From assembly GCA_963650385.1 (NCBI GenBank), contig CAVJLL010000005.1, positions 20,696 through 84,695 of the forward strand: 64,000 nt of DNA, in the 5' to 3' direction. The position numbers and the translations under genes are program-made. The notes beneath the pieces were generated by a model. The model had not been told where the DNA came from, ran no database searches, and saw only the letters and a program-made list of their open reading frames with translations. This document shows, in pieces, positions 44,442 through 53,753 of this stretch; positions within the stretch are counted from its first letter, which is position 1, and each line of letters begins with the position of its first letter. The stretch comes from CAG-791 sp963650385 (lineage in GTDB: Bacteria; Bacillota; Clostridia; Lachnospirales; Lachnospiraceae).

Positions 44442-45626
44442 TCATCCGCGCGGAATTTCACGCGGGCCGCCGCCGATCTCCAAGGTATAGAAGGAAGCCG
44501 CATAGCCCACCTTCTGCAGATAAACCTCTCCGAGCTTGCGGCAGAAATCCTCCACCGCCTCATCCTTTACAATGCTGACCGTGCAGCCGCCGAAGCCGCC
44601 GCCCGTGATGCGGGAGCCCAGAACCCCCGGCAGCTTCCAGGCCTCCTCGGCCAGGATGTCCGCCTCCGGGCAGGAGGTCTCATAATCATCGCGAAGCGAT
44701 ACGTGGGATTCATTCATCAGCTTGCCGAAGCGCTCCACATCGCCTGCCTGGAGCGCCGCCACTGCCTCAATGGTGCGCTGATTCTCGTACACCGCGTGCT
44801 TGGCCCTTCTGCGGCAGACCTCGTCCTGAATCAGCTCCTTGTTCTCCTCATATTCCTCAATGGAAAGGTCTCCCAGTGTCTGAACGGAAAGCTTTGTCTG
44901 CAGGTCGGCCAGTGCCTGTGCACATTGCTGTCTCCGGAGGTTGTATTCCGAATCCACCAGGCTGTGCTTTTTGTTGGTGTTGGTTACCATCAGCTTCATG
45001 CCGTCCAGCTGCAGCGGCGCATAGGTGAATTCCATGCTGTTGGTGTCCAGGAAAATGGCATTGCCTTCCTTGCCCATCGCCGATGCAAACTGATCCATGA
45101 TGCCGCACTTCATGCCGTTGTACTCGTTCTCGGAGTACTGTCCGATGAAGGCCAGATCCTGGTTGGAGATTTCCTCCTCCAGATGGAAGAACGCACGCAG
45201 CATCTCCCCTGTCAGCACCTCCAGCGAGGCCGAGGAGGACAATCCGGATCCGTTCGGAATATCGCCGTAGATCACCATGTCAAAGCCGCTGTCGATGGGA
45301 TGTCCCTTCTGGCCGAAGGCCCAGACAACGCCCTTCGGGTAATTGGTCCAGCCCGCCTGTTTGGAAGGAACCAGATCGTCCAGTGATGTCGTAATCACAC
45401 CGGCCTTTGCAAAATTGGCGGAGAAAAACCGCATCGCGCGGTCCGGGCGCTTTCTCGCCGCCGCGTAGGTCCCGAGACTGATTGCGCACGGGAATACGTG
45501 TCCGCCGTTGTAATCCGTATGCTCGCCGATCAGATTCACGCGCCCCGGCGCATAGAAAAGGCGCACTCCCTCGGTGTCGCCGAACTGCTCTTCAAATGCC
45601 TGTAAAACCTTCTGTGTCTGCAGCAT
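44442..45626 (-). CDS. galK: Galactokinase
   Basis: GalK phosphorylates galactose to galactose-1-phosphate in the Leloir pathway. The 394-residue protein shows the galactokinase signature PGRVNLIGEHTDYNGG, the GHMP motif PNGSGLSSSAS and the GGGFGGCTVS loop. The ATG at 45626 is preceded by GGAGGGG; an in-frame TTG at 45632 is less likely. It lies 168 bp upstream of the polysaccharide genes on the same strand; galT/galE are not in the window. It could feed activated galactose to the polysaccharide pathway, by inference. The gap 44296-44441 shows no clear terminator or promoter. Confidence 0.97.
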   Translation of the reverse strand: MLQTQKVLQAFEEQFGDTEGVRLFYAPGRVNLIGEHTDYNGGHVFPCAISLGTYAAARKRPDRAMRFFSANFAKAGVITTSLDDLVPSKQAGWTNYPKGVVWAFGQKGHPIDSGFDMVIYGDIPNGSGLSSSASLEVLTGEMLRAFFHLEEEISNQDLAFIGQYSENEYNGMKCGIMDQFASAMGKEGNAIFLDTNSMEFTYAPLQLDGMKLMVTNTNKKHSLVDSEYNLRRQQCAQALADLQTKLSVQTLGDLSIEEYEENKELIQDEVCRRRAKHAVYENQRTIEAVAALQAGDVERFGKLMNESHVSLRDDYETSCPEADILAEEAWKLPGVLGSRITGGGFGGCTVSIVKDEAVEDFCRKLGEVYLQKVGYAASFYTLEIGGGPREIPRG

Positions 45627-45723
45627 GATCAACCCCTCCGTTCTTTATCGTCTGCCGCCTAAGATTCTTGAACCTTGATTATACCAGAAATCGAACACAG
45701 CGTTTGTAAAACCTGCTGCCGCC

Positions 45724-45750
45724 AAAAAGGCCCCGGCATCGCCGGGGCCC
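45724..45750 (-). terminator. Terminator of the DegV gene
   Basis: GGCCCCGGC, loop GAT, GCCGGGGCC then TTTTT on the - strand. Confidence 0.9.
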
Positions 45751-45769
45751 TCGTCTTTATCTTCCTGCA

Positions 45770-45800
45770 GCGATTCTGCGAATGGGCTCTGAATACTTAC
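45770..45800. repeat. Partial family-B arm
   Basis: GCGATTCTGCGAATGGGCTC then TGAATACTTAC matches one arm of the family-B copy at 53754-53798; the other arm is missing. Confidence 0.5.
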
Positions 45801-45832
45801 CGTCCATTTATAAAATCGCTGCTACACCGTTT

Positions 45833-46705
45833 TTAATCCGGATTACGCATAACGGCAACTCCCACCAGCCCGGGGCCGGTGTTCAGCGCCAGCGTCGCCG
45901 TAATCTGCTCCTCAAAGAGAATCTCCTTATGAATGAGCTTCTCATGCTTCTCCAGAAGGTTCTGCATAGCCACAGCTTCCTCGTGGGCATCGCCCTCCTC
46001 CACGACCATCCAGGTCTTATGCCCGAAGCTGTAGCGGACCACCTCCTCTGCCAGGCGCAGCTTGGCCATTTTGGAGCCGCGGATCTTGGCCACGGTGTAG
46101 TACGTGCCGTCCGGTCCGCAGGAGATGATCGGCTTGAGCTTCAGTGCCTCGCCGATGGTCCCGGCCACCTTCCCGATGCGGCCGCCGTGCTGCAGGTATT
46201 TGAGCGTATCCATATAGAAAAATACGTTGGCGTCCCCCAGCTTCTCCGGGAGCTTTCTGCAGATCTCCTCAAAGGAATCCCCCTTCTGCAGACGGCCCGC
46301 TGCCCAGATGGCATAGAGCCCTGCTCCGCAGGAGATGTTCCTGGTATCAAATACGAAAATCTCCATCTCCTCATACTCCGAGGCCGCCAGGCGAATCGTA
46401 TTGTAGGTGCCGGAAAGATTGCTGGAAATGGCAAGCGCCAGCACCTTCTCGTATCCCATATCCCGCAGTGCATCAAACTTATCCGTCACCTCTGCAATCG
46501 ACGGCGTCGATGTCGTCGGCAGTTCATCCGGAAACCGCCGGTATACCATCATCGGATCGATGTCCACGCTGTCCAGATAATCCTTCTCCGGGTACATGAT
46601 GTGCAGCGGCAGAATCTCAATGCCGTACCGTTCCCGGACGTCTGCCGGAATATCACAGCCCGAGTCGATCAGAACGGCTGTTTTCTGCGGATTCATTTCC
46701 TTCAT
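45833..46705 (-). CDS. DegV family fatty-acid-binding protein
   Basis: A 290-residue protein of the DegV fold, which binds a fatty acyl chain; some members (FakB) present fatty acids to the FakA kinase. The N-terminal VLIDSGCDIP, the TSTPSIAEV loop (acyl carboxylate contacts), SSNLSGTYNT and the closing GVAVM strand are conserved. I use the ATG at 46705, with AAGGAA in front, but an ATG at 46729 is also in frame. No FakA is nearby. A perfect 27-bp palindrome sits upstream at 46730-46756, suggesting repression by an unknown regulator. Confidence 0.92.
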   Translation of the reverse strand: MKEMNPQKTAVLIDSGCDIPADVRERYGIEILPLHIMYPEKDYLDSVDIDPMMVYRRFPDELPTTSTPSIAEVTDKFDALRDMGYEKVLALAISSNLSGTYNTIRLAASEYEEMEIFVFDTRNISCGAGLYAIWAAGRLQKGDSFEEICRKLPEKLGDANVFFYMDTLKYLQHGGRIGKVAGTIGEALKLKPIISCGPDGTYYTVAKIRGSKMAKLRLAEEVVRYSFGHKTWMVVEEGDAHEEAVAMQNLLEKHEKLIHKEILFEEQITATLALNTGPGLVGVAVMRNPD

Positions 46706-46729
46706 TTCATTGGTTCCTTCCCTTGTCAT

Positions 46730-46756
46730 GTGATGTAGTTTTTAAAACTACATCAC
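46730..46756. promoter_or_regulatory. Perfect 27-bp palindrome upstream of the DegV gene
   Basis: GTGATGTAGTTTT, one central T, then AAAACTACATCAC, with exact 13-bp arms. It has no T-tract on the strand of either gene, so an operator is more likely than a terminator. Binding protein unknown. Confidence 0.65.
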
Positions 46757-46792
46757 ACAGAATACGCCATACTATGCCTGCCGTCAATGGTA

Positions 46793-46846
46793 AGGACGGA
46801 CAACTCCGCCAGGCCTCGTCGCCGGCCGGCCTTTATACAGCTTCCC
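46793..46846. repeat. Family-A repeat copy, 3' of the RlmI-type gene
   Basis: GGACGGACAACTCCGCCAGG then CCTCGTCGCCGGCCGGCCTT, the reverse complement of the family core and one arm, ending directly at the methyltransferase stop. Confidence 0.75.
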
Positions 46847-48100
46847 TTATCGATCCTCCACAACCTGGAAGATATAGAACTTAAGGTAATACGACGCATC
46901 GTTGGCCCACAGGATCGGATGATCCGGCCCCTGCTGCCGGAATTCCACCTGGCGAAGGCGCTTGTGCGCATCGCGGGCTGCCTGTGCAATGGCCTGCTGG
47001 AACAGGTCCGCCGTCATGAAGTGTGAGCAGGAGCAGGTTGCCAGGAACCCTCCGTCCTCCACCAGGAGCATTCCCTGCCGGTTGATCTCCCGGTATCCGG
47101 CGCTGGCCGCCTTTACGGAATTGCGGGACTTCGTGAAGGCCGGCGGATCCAGGATGACGACATCATAGTGCTCTCCTGCCTCCCGGCGCCTTGGAAGCTC
47201 ATCAAATACGTCCCCCACCACATATTCAATGCGGTCGTCAAAGCCATTGAGCCTTGCATTTTCCTTCGCCTGGTCAATCGCCAGTGCCGATGCGTCCATG
47301 GACACCACATGCTCCGCGCCGGCCGCCGCCGCATTGAGTCCAAAGGACCCGGTATGGGTGAAGCAGTCAAGAACCCGTGCCCCCCTGCAGATCGGCCAGA
47401 TCGCCTTGCGGTTCAGCTTCTGATCCAGGAAAAATCCCGTCTTCTGCCCATCCTTCACATCAACAATGTACTTCACGCCGTTCTCCGTGATGGCCACATT
47501 GGTGTCGAACTCTTCCGAAAGGAAACCGCTGGTGCGGGGAAGCCCTTCTTTTTCCCGGACCTTGGCATCGCTTCTCTCATAAATGCCGCGGATCCGGATT
47601 CCGTCCTCCTCCAGAACCTGCACCAAACTGGCCAGCAGGAGGTCCTTGCGTTTCTCTGTCCCCAGCGCCAGCGACTCCACCACCAAAACGTCCTCATATT
47701 TATCCACCGTCAGTCCCGGGAGGAAATCCGCCTCCCCGAAAATCACACGGCAGGACGACGTATCGATCACTGCCTTCCGGTAATTCCAGGCGCTGCGGAC
47801 CCTTCCCTTTAAGAAGGCCGGTGTGATGACGTCCTGCTCCTTTCTCGCCAGCATCCGGATCCGGATGGTCGATTTCCGGTTAATAAAGCCGTACCCCAGG
47901 AAAAATCCGTCGAAGTCCTCCACTCTTATAATGTCGCCGTCCTCGAATTCTCCGCGGACGGATTCGATTTCATTGTCGTAAATCCACGCACCGCCGGCCT
48001 TATATTCCCGCGCCTGCCGGCGGCGGATCACCGCTGCCGCATCCGTCACAAGGCTCTCGGTTCCTTCTGTCTGATAGTCTCTGTACTCCTGAATTGTCAT
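46847..48100 (-). CDS. Class I rRNA cytosine-C5 methyltransferase (RlmI type)
   Basis: A 417-residue protein: an N-terminal PUA RNA-binding domain (about residues 22-100), a middle region, and a SAM-dependent methyltransferase domain (about 215-400) with VLDCFTHTGSFGLNAAAAGA (motif I), the VILDPPAFTKS catalytic-loop region, and YREINRQGML. RlmI methylates 23S rRNA (C1962 in E. coli); which position is modified here is inferred from family only. The C-terminus carries CSCSHFMT. Single gene, flanked by repeats. Confidence 0.93.
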   Translation of the reverse strand: MTIQEYRDYQTEGTESLVTDAAAVIRRRQAREYKAGGAWIYDNEIESVRGEFEDGDIIRVEDFDGFFLGYGFINRKSTIRIRMLARKEQDVITPAFLKGRVRSAWNYRKAVIDTSSCRVIFGEADFLPGLTVDKYEDVLVVESLALGTEKRKDLLLASLVQVLEEDGIRIRGIYERSDAKVREKEGLPRTSGFLSEEFDTNVAITENGVKYIVDVKDGQKTGFFLDQKLNRKAIWPICRGARVLDCFTHTGSFGLNAAAAGAEHVVSMDASALAIDQAKENARLNGFDDRIEYVVGDVFDELPRRREAGEHYDVVILDPPAFTKSRNSVKAASAGYREINRQGMLLVEDGGFLATCSCSHFMTADLFQQAIAQAARDAHKRLRQVEFRQQGPDHPILWANDASYYLKFYIFQVVEDR

Positions 48101-48157
48101 CTGCTGTCCCTTTCATCCGGTGCCGATAAGGCCTCGGCCGCAATCTTCAAAAGATAC

Positions 48158-48222
48158 GTATCTATTTAGCCCCCATCTCGAATTTGCTTCGCAAATCCTC
48201 GATGTGGCTGCTAAACAGATAC
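48158..48222. repeat. Family-B palindromic repeat, full copy
   Basis: Nested inverted repeat: outer GTATCTATTTAGC / GCTAAACAGATAC, inner CATCTCGAATTTGC / GCAAATCCTCGATG around a TTC loop. It would form a hairpin of about 65 bases. It lies in the 429-bp gap 48101-48529, which also contains a family-A repeat; between them, 48225-48410 shows only a weak open frame without a ribosome site. Confidence 0.85.
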
Positions 48223-48410
48223 AAAGATGCCGGATTGCTGCGCGCTGTGCGTTCCCGCAGTTCCGGTATCATCAGAATAAGCCATTTCTTGCCAAATCTC
48301 GAGACATTTCTTGGAAATCCGCCGTAAAAGCCCCTTTGCAGCTTCGCCGCCTATTACCATTCGCATGCCTTCGTAGTAGACTGGAGTGCAAATTTTTTCG
48401 TTACCGTCCA

Positions 48411-48500
48411 TTCACCAGCCAAGCGACAGGGCGGCAGAGAATGCCCCCAGAACGGACAACTCCGCCGGGACCCGTCGCTTGCTGGTGCCTGCACAGTAAC
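48411..48500. repeat. Family-A repeat, full palindromic copy
   Basis: Arms CACCAGCCAAGCGACAGG and CCCGTCGCTTGCTGGTG enclose a spacer with ACGGACAACTCCGCCGGG. This is the most complete copy and shows the overall hairpin plan. Confidence 0.85.
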
Positions 48501-48529
48501 AATTGTCTGAACGAGAAAGGACCGAGCAA

Positions 48530-48913
48530 ATGAAATACGTCTACCAATGTGCACGAATTCTCGCCTTCTGCTGCGTGGGCGAGATTCTGCACACATTTCT
48601 TCCGCTGCCGATTCCGGCCAGTGTTTACGGACTGGTTCTGCTGCTGCTGGCGCTGTGTGCCGGAGTCGTTACGCTCGATCAGGTGCGAGAATCCGCCCTG
48701 TTCCTGACCGGGATATTCCCGCTTCTCTTCGTTCCTGCTGCCGCAGGCGTCATGGAGCTCTGGGATGAGCTGGCTGATCTGCTGCTGCCCGCCGTTATCA
48801 CCATTCTGCCGATAACGCTTCTGGTTTTCGCGGCTGCGGGCCGGACAACGCAGGCGATGATACACAGAAAGAATAAAAAGGAGGCTGCCAAAACCAATGA
48901 ATGCATTTCCTGA
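48530..48913 (+). CDS. LrgA/CidA family holin-like protein
   Basis: A 127-residue membrane protein with four hydrophobic segments and the CidA/LrgA pattern LPLPIPASVYGLVLLLLAL ... LLFVPAAAGVM. These proteins, with LrgB, modulate murein hydrolase release and cell lysis, and in some bacteria take up or export pyruvate. The ATG at 48530 has AAAGGA in front; an in-frame TTG at 48503 is less likely. The end overlaps lrgB by 17 bp. No LytSR-type regulator is adjacent; the LytTR gene at 1419 is far away. Confidence 0.92.
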   Translation: MKYVYQCARILAFCCVGEILHTFLPLPIPASVYGLVLLLLALCAGVVTLDQVRESALFLTGIFPLLFVPAAAGVMELWDELADLLLPAVITILPITLLVFAAAGRTTQAMIHRKNKKEAAKTNECIS

Positions 48914-49601
48914 ATTTCTGGAGAATTCCGCGGTCTGGGGCGTCCTGCTGACACTGGCCGCCTTTGCTCTGGGTGCCTTGATCAACCGCAAGACCGGCAA
49001 GGCTATTTTCAACCCGCTGCTCCTAGGCAGCATCTTCGTCATCATTTTCCTCAGCGTGCTGAACATCCCCTACGCGGATTACAAGGCCAGTGCGCAGCCG
49101 ATCAATTATCTGCTGCTCCCGGCCACCGTCAGTCTCGCCGTTCCGCTTTATGAGAAGCTCGAGCTCCTGAAAAAAAATATGGCTGCCATCATCGCCGGCA
49201 TTACCGCCGGGACTCTGGTCAGCCTTGTCAGTGTTCTGATCCTGTCATTGGTCCTGCGTCTGGAGCACGAGCAGTACATTACCATGCTGCCCAAATCGGT
49301 AACAACCGCCATCAGCATGGATGTCTCCTCGGAGCTGGGCGGCATCGCCGCGCTCACCGGCGCCATCGTGATTCTCACCGGCATCTGCGGCAACCTGCTG
49401 GCTGCCAGTGCCTGCAAATGGTTCCACATCACCGAGCCCATTGCAAAGGGCATCGCCATCGGAACATCCTCTCACGCCGTCGGCACCAGCAAGGCGCTGG
49501 AGATGGGCGATGTAGAGGGCGCTATGAGCGGATTGTCCATCGCTGTGGCCGGCGTTCTGACCGCCGTCCTCTGCCCGGTGTTCTCGCAGCTCATTCCGTA
49601 A
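48897..49601 (+). CDS. LrgB/CidB family protein
   Basis: A 234-residue protein with about seven membrane helices and the LrgB signatures NPLLLGSI, NYLLLPATVSLAVPLYE, LPKSVTTAISMDVSSELGG and GIAIGTSSHAVGTSKALEMG. It partners LrgA. An AAAGGAGG site lies in the end of lrgA before the ATG at 48897. Confidence 0.95.
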   Translation: MNAFPEFLENSAVWGVLLTLAAFALGALINRKTGKAIFNPLLLGSIFVIIFLSVLNIPYADYKASAQPINYLLLPATVSLAVPLYEKLELLKKNMAAIIAGITAGTLVSLVSVLILSLVLRLEHEQYITMLPKSVTTAISMDVSSELGGIAALTGAIVILTGICGNLLAASACKWFHITEPIAKGIAIGTSSHAVGTSKALEMGDVEGAMSGLSIAVAGVLTAVLCPVFSQLIP

Positions 49602-49633
49602 GCGCTTCGGATTCATCGGCCGCAGAACGGTAA

Positions 49634-49668
49634 AATCCATCCGGCAGTCATCGGATGTCGGATGGATT
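49634..49668 (-). terminator. Likely terminator of the opp operon
   Basis: AATCCATCCG / CGGATGGATT; on the - strand the stem ends in TTTT. On the + strand it may also end lrgAB. Confidence 0.6.
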
Positions 49669-49700
49669 CTGCGCATCGAACGCCCGCAATCCGTATCAGA

Positions 49701-50687
49701 TCAGCGGTGCTCTGCCTTCACTTTATCTACATGGTGGCAGGCAACATATCTTCCTTCCATGAACTTCAGCTCCGGGCGCTCCTTTTTGCACTGCTCGGTC
49801 GCATACGGACACCTCGTGTGGAAGCAGCAGCCGGAGGGCGGATTGACGGGGCTTGGAATCTCGCCCGTCAGTACCTTCCTGTGCTCGCCCTTCCTATGCG
49901 GATCCGCCTGCGGAATCGCATCCATCAGGAACTCTGTGTAGGGATGAAACGGCTCCCGGTACAGATCCTCCTTCGAAGCAACCTCACACACATTCCCCAG
50001 GAACATCACGCATACTCGGTCGGCAATGAAGTTAATCACCGAAAGGTCATGTCCGATGAACAGGTACGTCAACCCGTACTGCGCCTGCAGGTCCTTCAGC
50101 AGATTCAGAACCTGGCTCTGCACCGACACATCGAGGGCCGATACCGGCTCATCGCATACGATCAGTTCCGGCTGCAGGGCAATGGCTCTTGCAATGCCGA
50201 TGCGCTGACGCTGGCCGCCGGAGAACTGGTGCGGATAGCGGTTTTGGAATTCCGCCGGCACGCCCACTGCCTTCATCAGCTGAAGGACTCTCTCTGTCGT
50301 CTCCGCGCGGCTCTTGCAGACATGATAGGTCTCCAGAGGCTCTGCAATGATATCCCGCACGGTCATGCGCGGATCCAGGCTGGCATAAGGGTCCTGAAAG
50401 ACCATCTGCAGCTTCGGCCGCAGCGGCCGAAAGCTCTTCTCATCCATGGACGAAATTTCCTGTCCCTTGAAGGTCACTACGCCGTCCGTGACGGGCAGCA
50501 TATGAATGAGTGTCCGCCCCAGCGTTGACTTACCGCAGCCGCTCTCTCCGACCAGCGCCAGCGTCTCGCCCTTGTAAATCGTGAGATTTACGCCGTTCAC
50601 TGCATGGACCGTCTGTCCCTTTCTGGCGGTCGGAAATTCCTTATATACTCCCTCTGCCTGCAGAAGGATCTCCTTATTCTCATCCAT
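49701..50687 (-). CDS. oppF: Oligopeptide ABC transporter ATP-binding protein OppF
   Basis: A 328-residue ATPase: Walker A GESGCGKST, HQFSGGQRQR signature, VCDEPVSALD Walker B, and the C-terminal Cys-rich oligo_HPY domain ending CPYATEQC, typical of OppF/DppF. I begin at the ATG at 50687 (AGGAAG eight bases upstream); upstream in-frame codons overlap oppD. It is the last gene of the operon and forms the ATPase pair with OppD. Confidence 0.95.
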   Translation of the reverse strand: MDENKEILLQAEGVYKEFPTARKGQTVHAVNGVNLTIYKGETLALVGESGCGKSTLGRTLIHMLPVTDGVVTFKGQEISSMDEKSFRPLRPKLQMVFQDPYASLDPRMTVRDIIAEPLETYHVCKSRAETTERVLQLMKAVGVPAEFQNRYPHQFSGGQRQRIGIARAIALQPELIVCDEPVSALDVSVQSQVLNLLKDLQAQYGLTYLFIGHDLSVINFIADRVCVMFLGNVCEVASKEDLYREPFHPYTEFLMDAIPQADPHRKGEHRKVLTGEIPSPVNPPSGCCFHTRCPYATEQCKKERPELKFMEGRYVACHHVDKVKAEHR

Positions 50688-50689
50688 GA

Positions 50690-51676
50690 TCACATCTTCC
50701 TCCCACTGCACTCCAGACACGATACCCAGTGCTCTTCTCCCACCTGCTCCAGATGCGGGCGCTCCGTCTGACAGTGCTCTGCGTGACATTCGCAGCGGCT
50801 GCAGAAGGCGCAGCCCTCCGGCAGATGCAGGAGATTCGGCACGACACCCGGAATGGTGTGCAGGCGCTCCGGATTCTGACCGATGCGGGGAATGGAGGCC
50901 ATCAGGCCCTTCGTGTACGGATGCGCTGCATGATCGAAGAGCTCACAGGTGGGCGCCTGCTCCACTATTTTGCCTGCGTACATGACGTACACATAGTCGC
51001 AGATCTCCGCCACAACGCCGAGATTGTGCGTGATGATCAGGACGCTCGTCCCCATCTCGTCCCGCAGCTGCTTCATCAGCCGCAGAATCTGCGCTTCAAT
51101 GGTTACGTCCAGTGCCGTCGTCGGCTCATCCGCAATCAGAAGGTGGGGCCGGCAGATCATGGCCATCGCAATCATGACGCGCTGGCGAAGACCGCCGGAG
51201 AGCTCGTGCGGGTAACTGTCATAGCGCTTGGCCGCCTCCGGAATGCCGACCTTCTCAAACATCTCGATGACCTTCATCCGGGCCTCCTGCTTGCTGATGC
51301 CCTTGTTGTGTACCAGAAGCGTCTCGCGTACCTGACGTCCCACCTTCAGCACCGGATTCAGGCTCGTCATGGGCTCCTGGAAAATCATGGAGATATCATT
51401 GCCGCAGATCTCGCGCAGCTTCTTCTCCGACAGCCCGGTCAGATCCATTCCGTCATACAAAATGCTGCCTCCGGCGATGCGCCCCGGGTACTTCAGAAGG
51501 CCCATGATGGAGCGCGCCGTCATGCTCTTGCCGCAGCCGCTCTCTCCGACCAGGCCGATAATCTTACCTTTGGGGATGGTGATGTTCACGCCGTCCACCG
51601 CCTTTGCAACGCCCTTTTCCGTGAAAAAATAGGACTGCAGTTCCTTTATTTCAAGAATATTCTTCTGTTCTTCCAT
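50690..51676 (-). CDS. oppD: Oligopeptide ABC transporter ATP-binding protein OppD
   Basis: A 328-residue ATPase: GESGCGKSMTARSIMGL (Walker A), the ELSGGLRQRVMIAMA signature, LIADEPTTALD (Walker B) and an oligo_HPY tail with CAFCSRCECH. The ATG at 51676 has AGGAAGAAG upstream; in-frame codons back to 51763 read through the oppC gap as a low-complexity stretch. Stop and the oppF start are 2 bp apart. Confidence 0.95.
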   Translation of the reverse strand: MEEQKNILEIKELQSYFFTEKGVAKAVDGVNITIPKGKIIGLVGESGCGKSMTARSIMGLLKYPGRIAGGSILYDGMDLTGLSEKKLREICGNDISMIFQEPMTSLNPVLKVGRQVRETLLVHNKGISKQEARMKVIEMFEKVGIPEAAKRYDSYPHELSGGLRQRVMIAMAMICRPHLLIADEPTTALDVTIEAQILRLMKQLRDEMGTSVLIITHNLGVVAEICDYVYVMYAGKIVEQAPTCELFDHAAHPYTKGLMASIPRIGQNPERLHTIPGVVPNLLHLPEGCAFCSRCECHAEHCQTERPHLEQVGEEHWVSCLECSGRKM

Positions 51677-51767
51677 TGCCACTTCTTCCTCCCGGCCTTT
51701 CCGGCTCCGCTCCCCTTCGGAAGCTGCCGCAGGCTTTGCGGCCTGCTGCCGGCTGCCCATCATCGCA

Positions 51768-52748
51768 TCAGCTGTTCTTCATGTACGGATCCAGCACATC
51801 CCGGAGACCGTCTCCCAGGAAATTGAAGGCCAAAACGACCACCATGATCGAAATACACGGTGCCAGGCACAGCCAGGGCTGGGTGAACAGGAACTGTTTG
51901 GACTGATTGACCATAAGGCCCCAGGAGGCAGACGGCGGCTGTACGCCGATGCCCAGAAAGCTCAGCGAGCTCTCGGAAAGGATGGAGGAGGGCACCTCCA
52001 GTGTGAACAGGACGATCAGGCTCGGAATGCAGTTCGGCAGAATGTGCCGCAGCATGATCCGGCCGCCGGAAACGCCGATGGACCTGGACGCCTCCACATA
52101 TTCGCTTTCCTTCAGCGAAAGCGTCTGGGAGCGGACCACTCTGGCCACACTCGCCCAGTTGATCATGGACAGCGCAATGAACAGGTTGATGGTCGTGCTG
52201 CCGAGCGTATACATGATGACCATCGCCAGCAGGAGCGACGGGATGGACAGCATGATGTCAGCGATCCGCATGATGATGACGTCCGTCTTGCCGCCGATGT
52301 AGCCGGCCAGCAGGCCCAGTACAATGCCGATAATCAGGGAAAGGACGCTCGGCAGGATGCCGATGACCAGTGATACCCGGGAGCCGTACAGAATTCTCGA
52401 GAAAACATCGCGTCCCAGCTCATCCGTTCCGAACAGATGCGCAAGGCTCGGTGCCTGCAGGCGGTTGATGACGTCCTGCTCCGCTTCGCCGTAGGGTGCG
52501 ATCAGCGGCGCAAAGACGGCCGCCAGGATGATCACTGCAATCACGGCCGCCGAAACCGCCGCCAGCTTATTTTGCCGGCACATGCGCAGGAGCTTCTCGC
52601 GGATGCCGTCCTTTTCACCCACCTGGGACAGAAGCTCTCGGGAGTCTCCGCTCTTTTCGGAATCCGCAGCAGCTGCCGGAGCCGCCTGTTTCTGCAGGCC
52701 TCCCTGCTCCAGCTCCTGAATGATTTTCTTTTTCTGATCTCGCGTCAT
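51768..52748 (-). CDS. oppC: Oligopeptide ABC transporter permease OppC
   Basis: A 326-residue permease with an N-terminal hydrophilic, Gln/Ala-rich stretch of about 65 residues, longer than usual, then six membrane helices. The HLFGTDELGRDVFSRILYG motif and EYVEASRSIGVSGGRIMLRHILPN (EAA loop) are typical of OppC/DppC. The ATG at 52748 has AAGGAG in front, inside the codons that follow oppB's end by 5 bp. Confidence 0.95.
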   Translation of the reverse strand: MTRDQKKKIIQELEQGGLQKQAAPAAAADSEKSGDSRELLSQVGEKDGIREKLLRMCRQNKLAAVSAAVIAVIILAAVFAPLIAPYGEAEQDVINRLQAPSLAHLFGTDELGRDVFSRILYGSRVSLVIGILPSVLSLIIGIVLGLLAGYIGGKTDVIIMRIADIMLSIPSLLLAMVIMYTLGSTTINLFIALSMINWASVARVVRSQTLSLKESEYVEASRSIGVSGGRIMLRHILPNCIPSLIVLFTLEVPSSILSESSLSFLGIGVQPPSASWGLMVNQSKQFLFTQPWLCLAPCISIMVVVLAFNFLGDGLRDVLDPYMKNS

Positions 52749-52753
52749 GCTCT

Positions 52754-53674
52754 TCACGCTCCTTTCCGGATTCTGGGATCCAGGACGGAATACAGTACAT
52801 CCGCCAGCAGGTTTCCGGCTATGACAATCACCGTTGTGAAGATGACAGTACCCTGCAGCACCGGCATATCGCGGTTGGAAATTGCCGTGGTTGCAAGGCG
52901 TCCGATTCCCGGAATTGCAAAAATGCTCTCTGTGATAACCGCGCCGGAGAGCATGGAGGACAGCTGCAGCGCCATCATGGTGATAACCGGCAGCATGGAA
53001 TTCTTCAGTGCGTGGAACACGATTACCTTGCCGCCCATGAGGCCCTTGGCTCTTGCCGTATCGATGTAATCCGCCTGCATCGCCTCCAGAAGGCTGGACC
53101 GCGTAATGCGGGCAACGCTGCCGGCGCTGTTCCACCCCAGTGCGATGGCCGGCAGAATCATGGACAGGAACGTTCCGTCCGAGGTGAGCGGCAGTATTTT
53201 CCATTTAAAGGCGAACACATACTGCAGCAGCAGTGACGTCATGAAGATCGGCATCGACACGCCGAACAGCGCGAAGCCCATGAACAGGTGGTCCAGCATG
53301 TGGTTCTGACGGATGGCAGCGATCACGCCCAGGATCATTCCCATGACCCAGGCAAAAACAGCGGCCATCACTGCCAGCTGCAGCGTATAGGGAAAGGCTT
53401 CCATGATCATGGAGGTGACGCTGCGGTTGTACTTGTAGCTCTGTCCCATATCGCCCTTCAAAAGTCCTGCAAGATAGGAGAAGAACTGCTCCATCATGGG
53501 CTTATCCAGGTTCATCGACTTGGTCAGACGGTCAATGGTCTCCTGATTGACATGCTCACCCAGGAGCGTCGTTACCGCATCTCCCGGCACTACCCGGAGC
53601 ATGATGAAGATCAGGAGGATAACACCGATCAAAACCGGTATGGTTCCCAAAATTCGCTTTACGATCTGTTTCAT
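52754..53674 (-). CDS. oppB: Oligopeptide ABC transporter permease OppB
   Basis: A 306-residue permease of six membrane helices. It has the N-terminal MKQIVKRILGTIPVLIGVILLIFIMLRVVPGD of OppB/DppB proteins and the ADYIDTARAKGLMGGKVI EAA loop that contacts the ATPases. It follows oppA across a 214-bp gap with a hairpin and a family-B repeat, which may lower expression of the membrane and ATPase genes relative to oppA. Confidence 0.95.
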   Translation of the reverse strand: MKQIVKRILGTIPVLIGVILLIFIMLRVVPGDAVTTLLGEHVNQETIDRLTKSMNLDKPMMEQFFSYLAGLLKGDMGQSYKYNRSVTSMIMEAFPYTLQLAVMAAVFAWVMGMILGVIAAIRQNHMLDHLFMGFALFGVSMPIFMTSLLLQYVFAFKWKILPLTSDGTFLSMILPAIALGWNSAGSVARITRSSLLEAMQADYIDTARAKGLMGGKVIVFHALKNSMLPVITMMALQLSSMLSGAVITESIFAIPGIGRLATTAISNRDMPVLQGTVIFTTVIVIAGNLLADVLYSVLDPRIRKGA

Positions 53675-53753
53675 GTCGCTCTCTCTAAACTTTCCGGCAG
53701 CCGGCGTTGTATTCGCCGCTGCACGTCCTGTTCACTCTATTCTCTCTCATCGT

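Noticed and set aside
48211..48411. A 66-codon open frame on the - strand upstream of lrgA
   Set aside because: It has no ribosome site, its end lies in a family-B repeat, and its sequence shows no fold or family I recognise.
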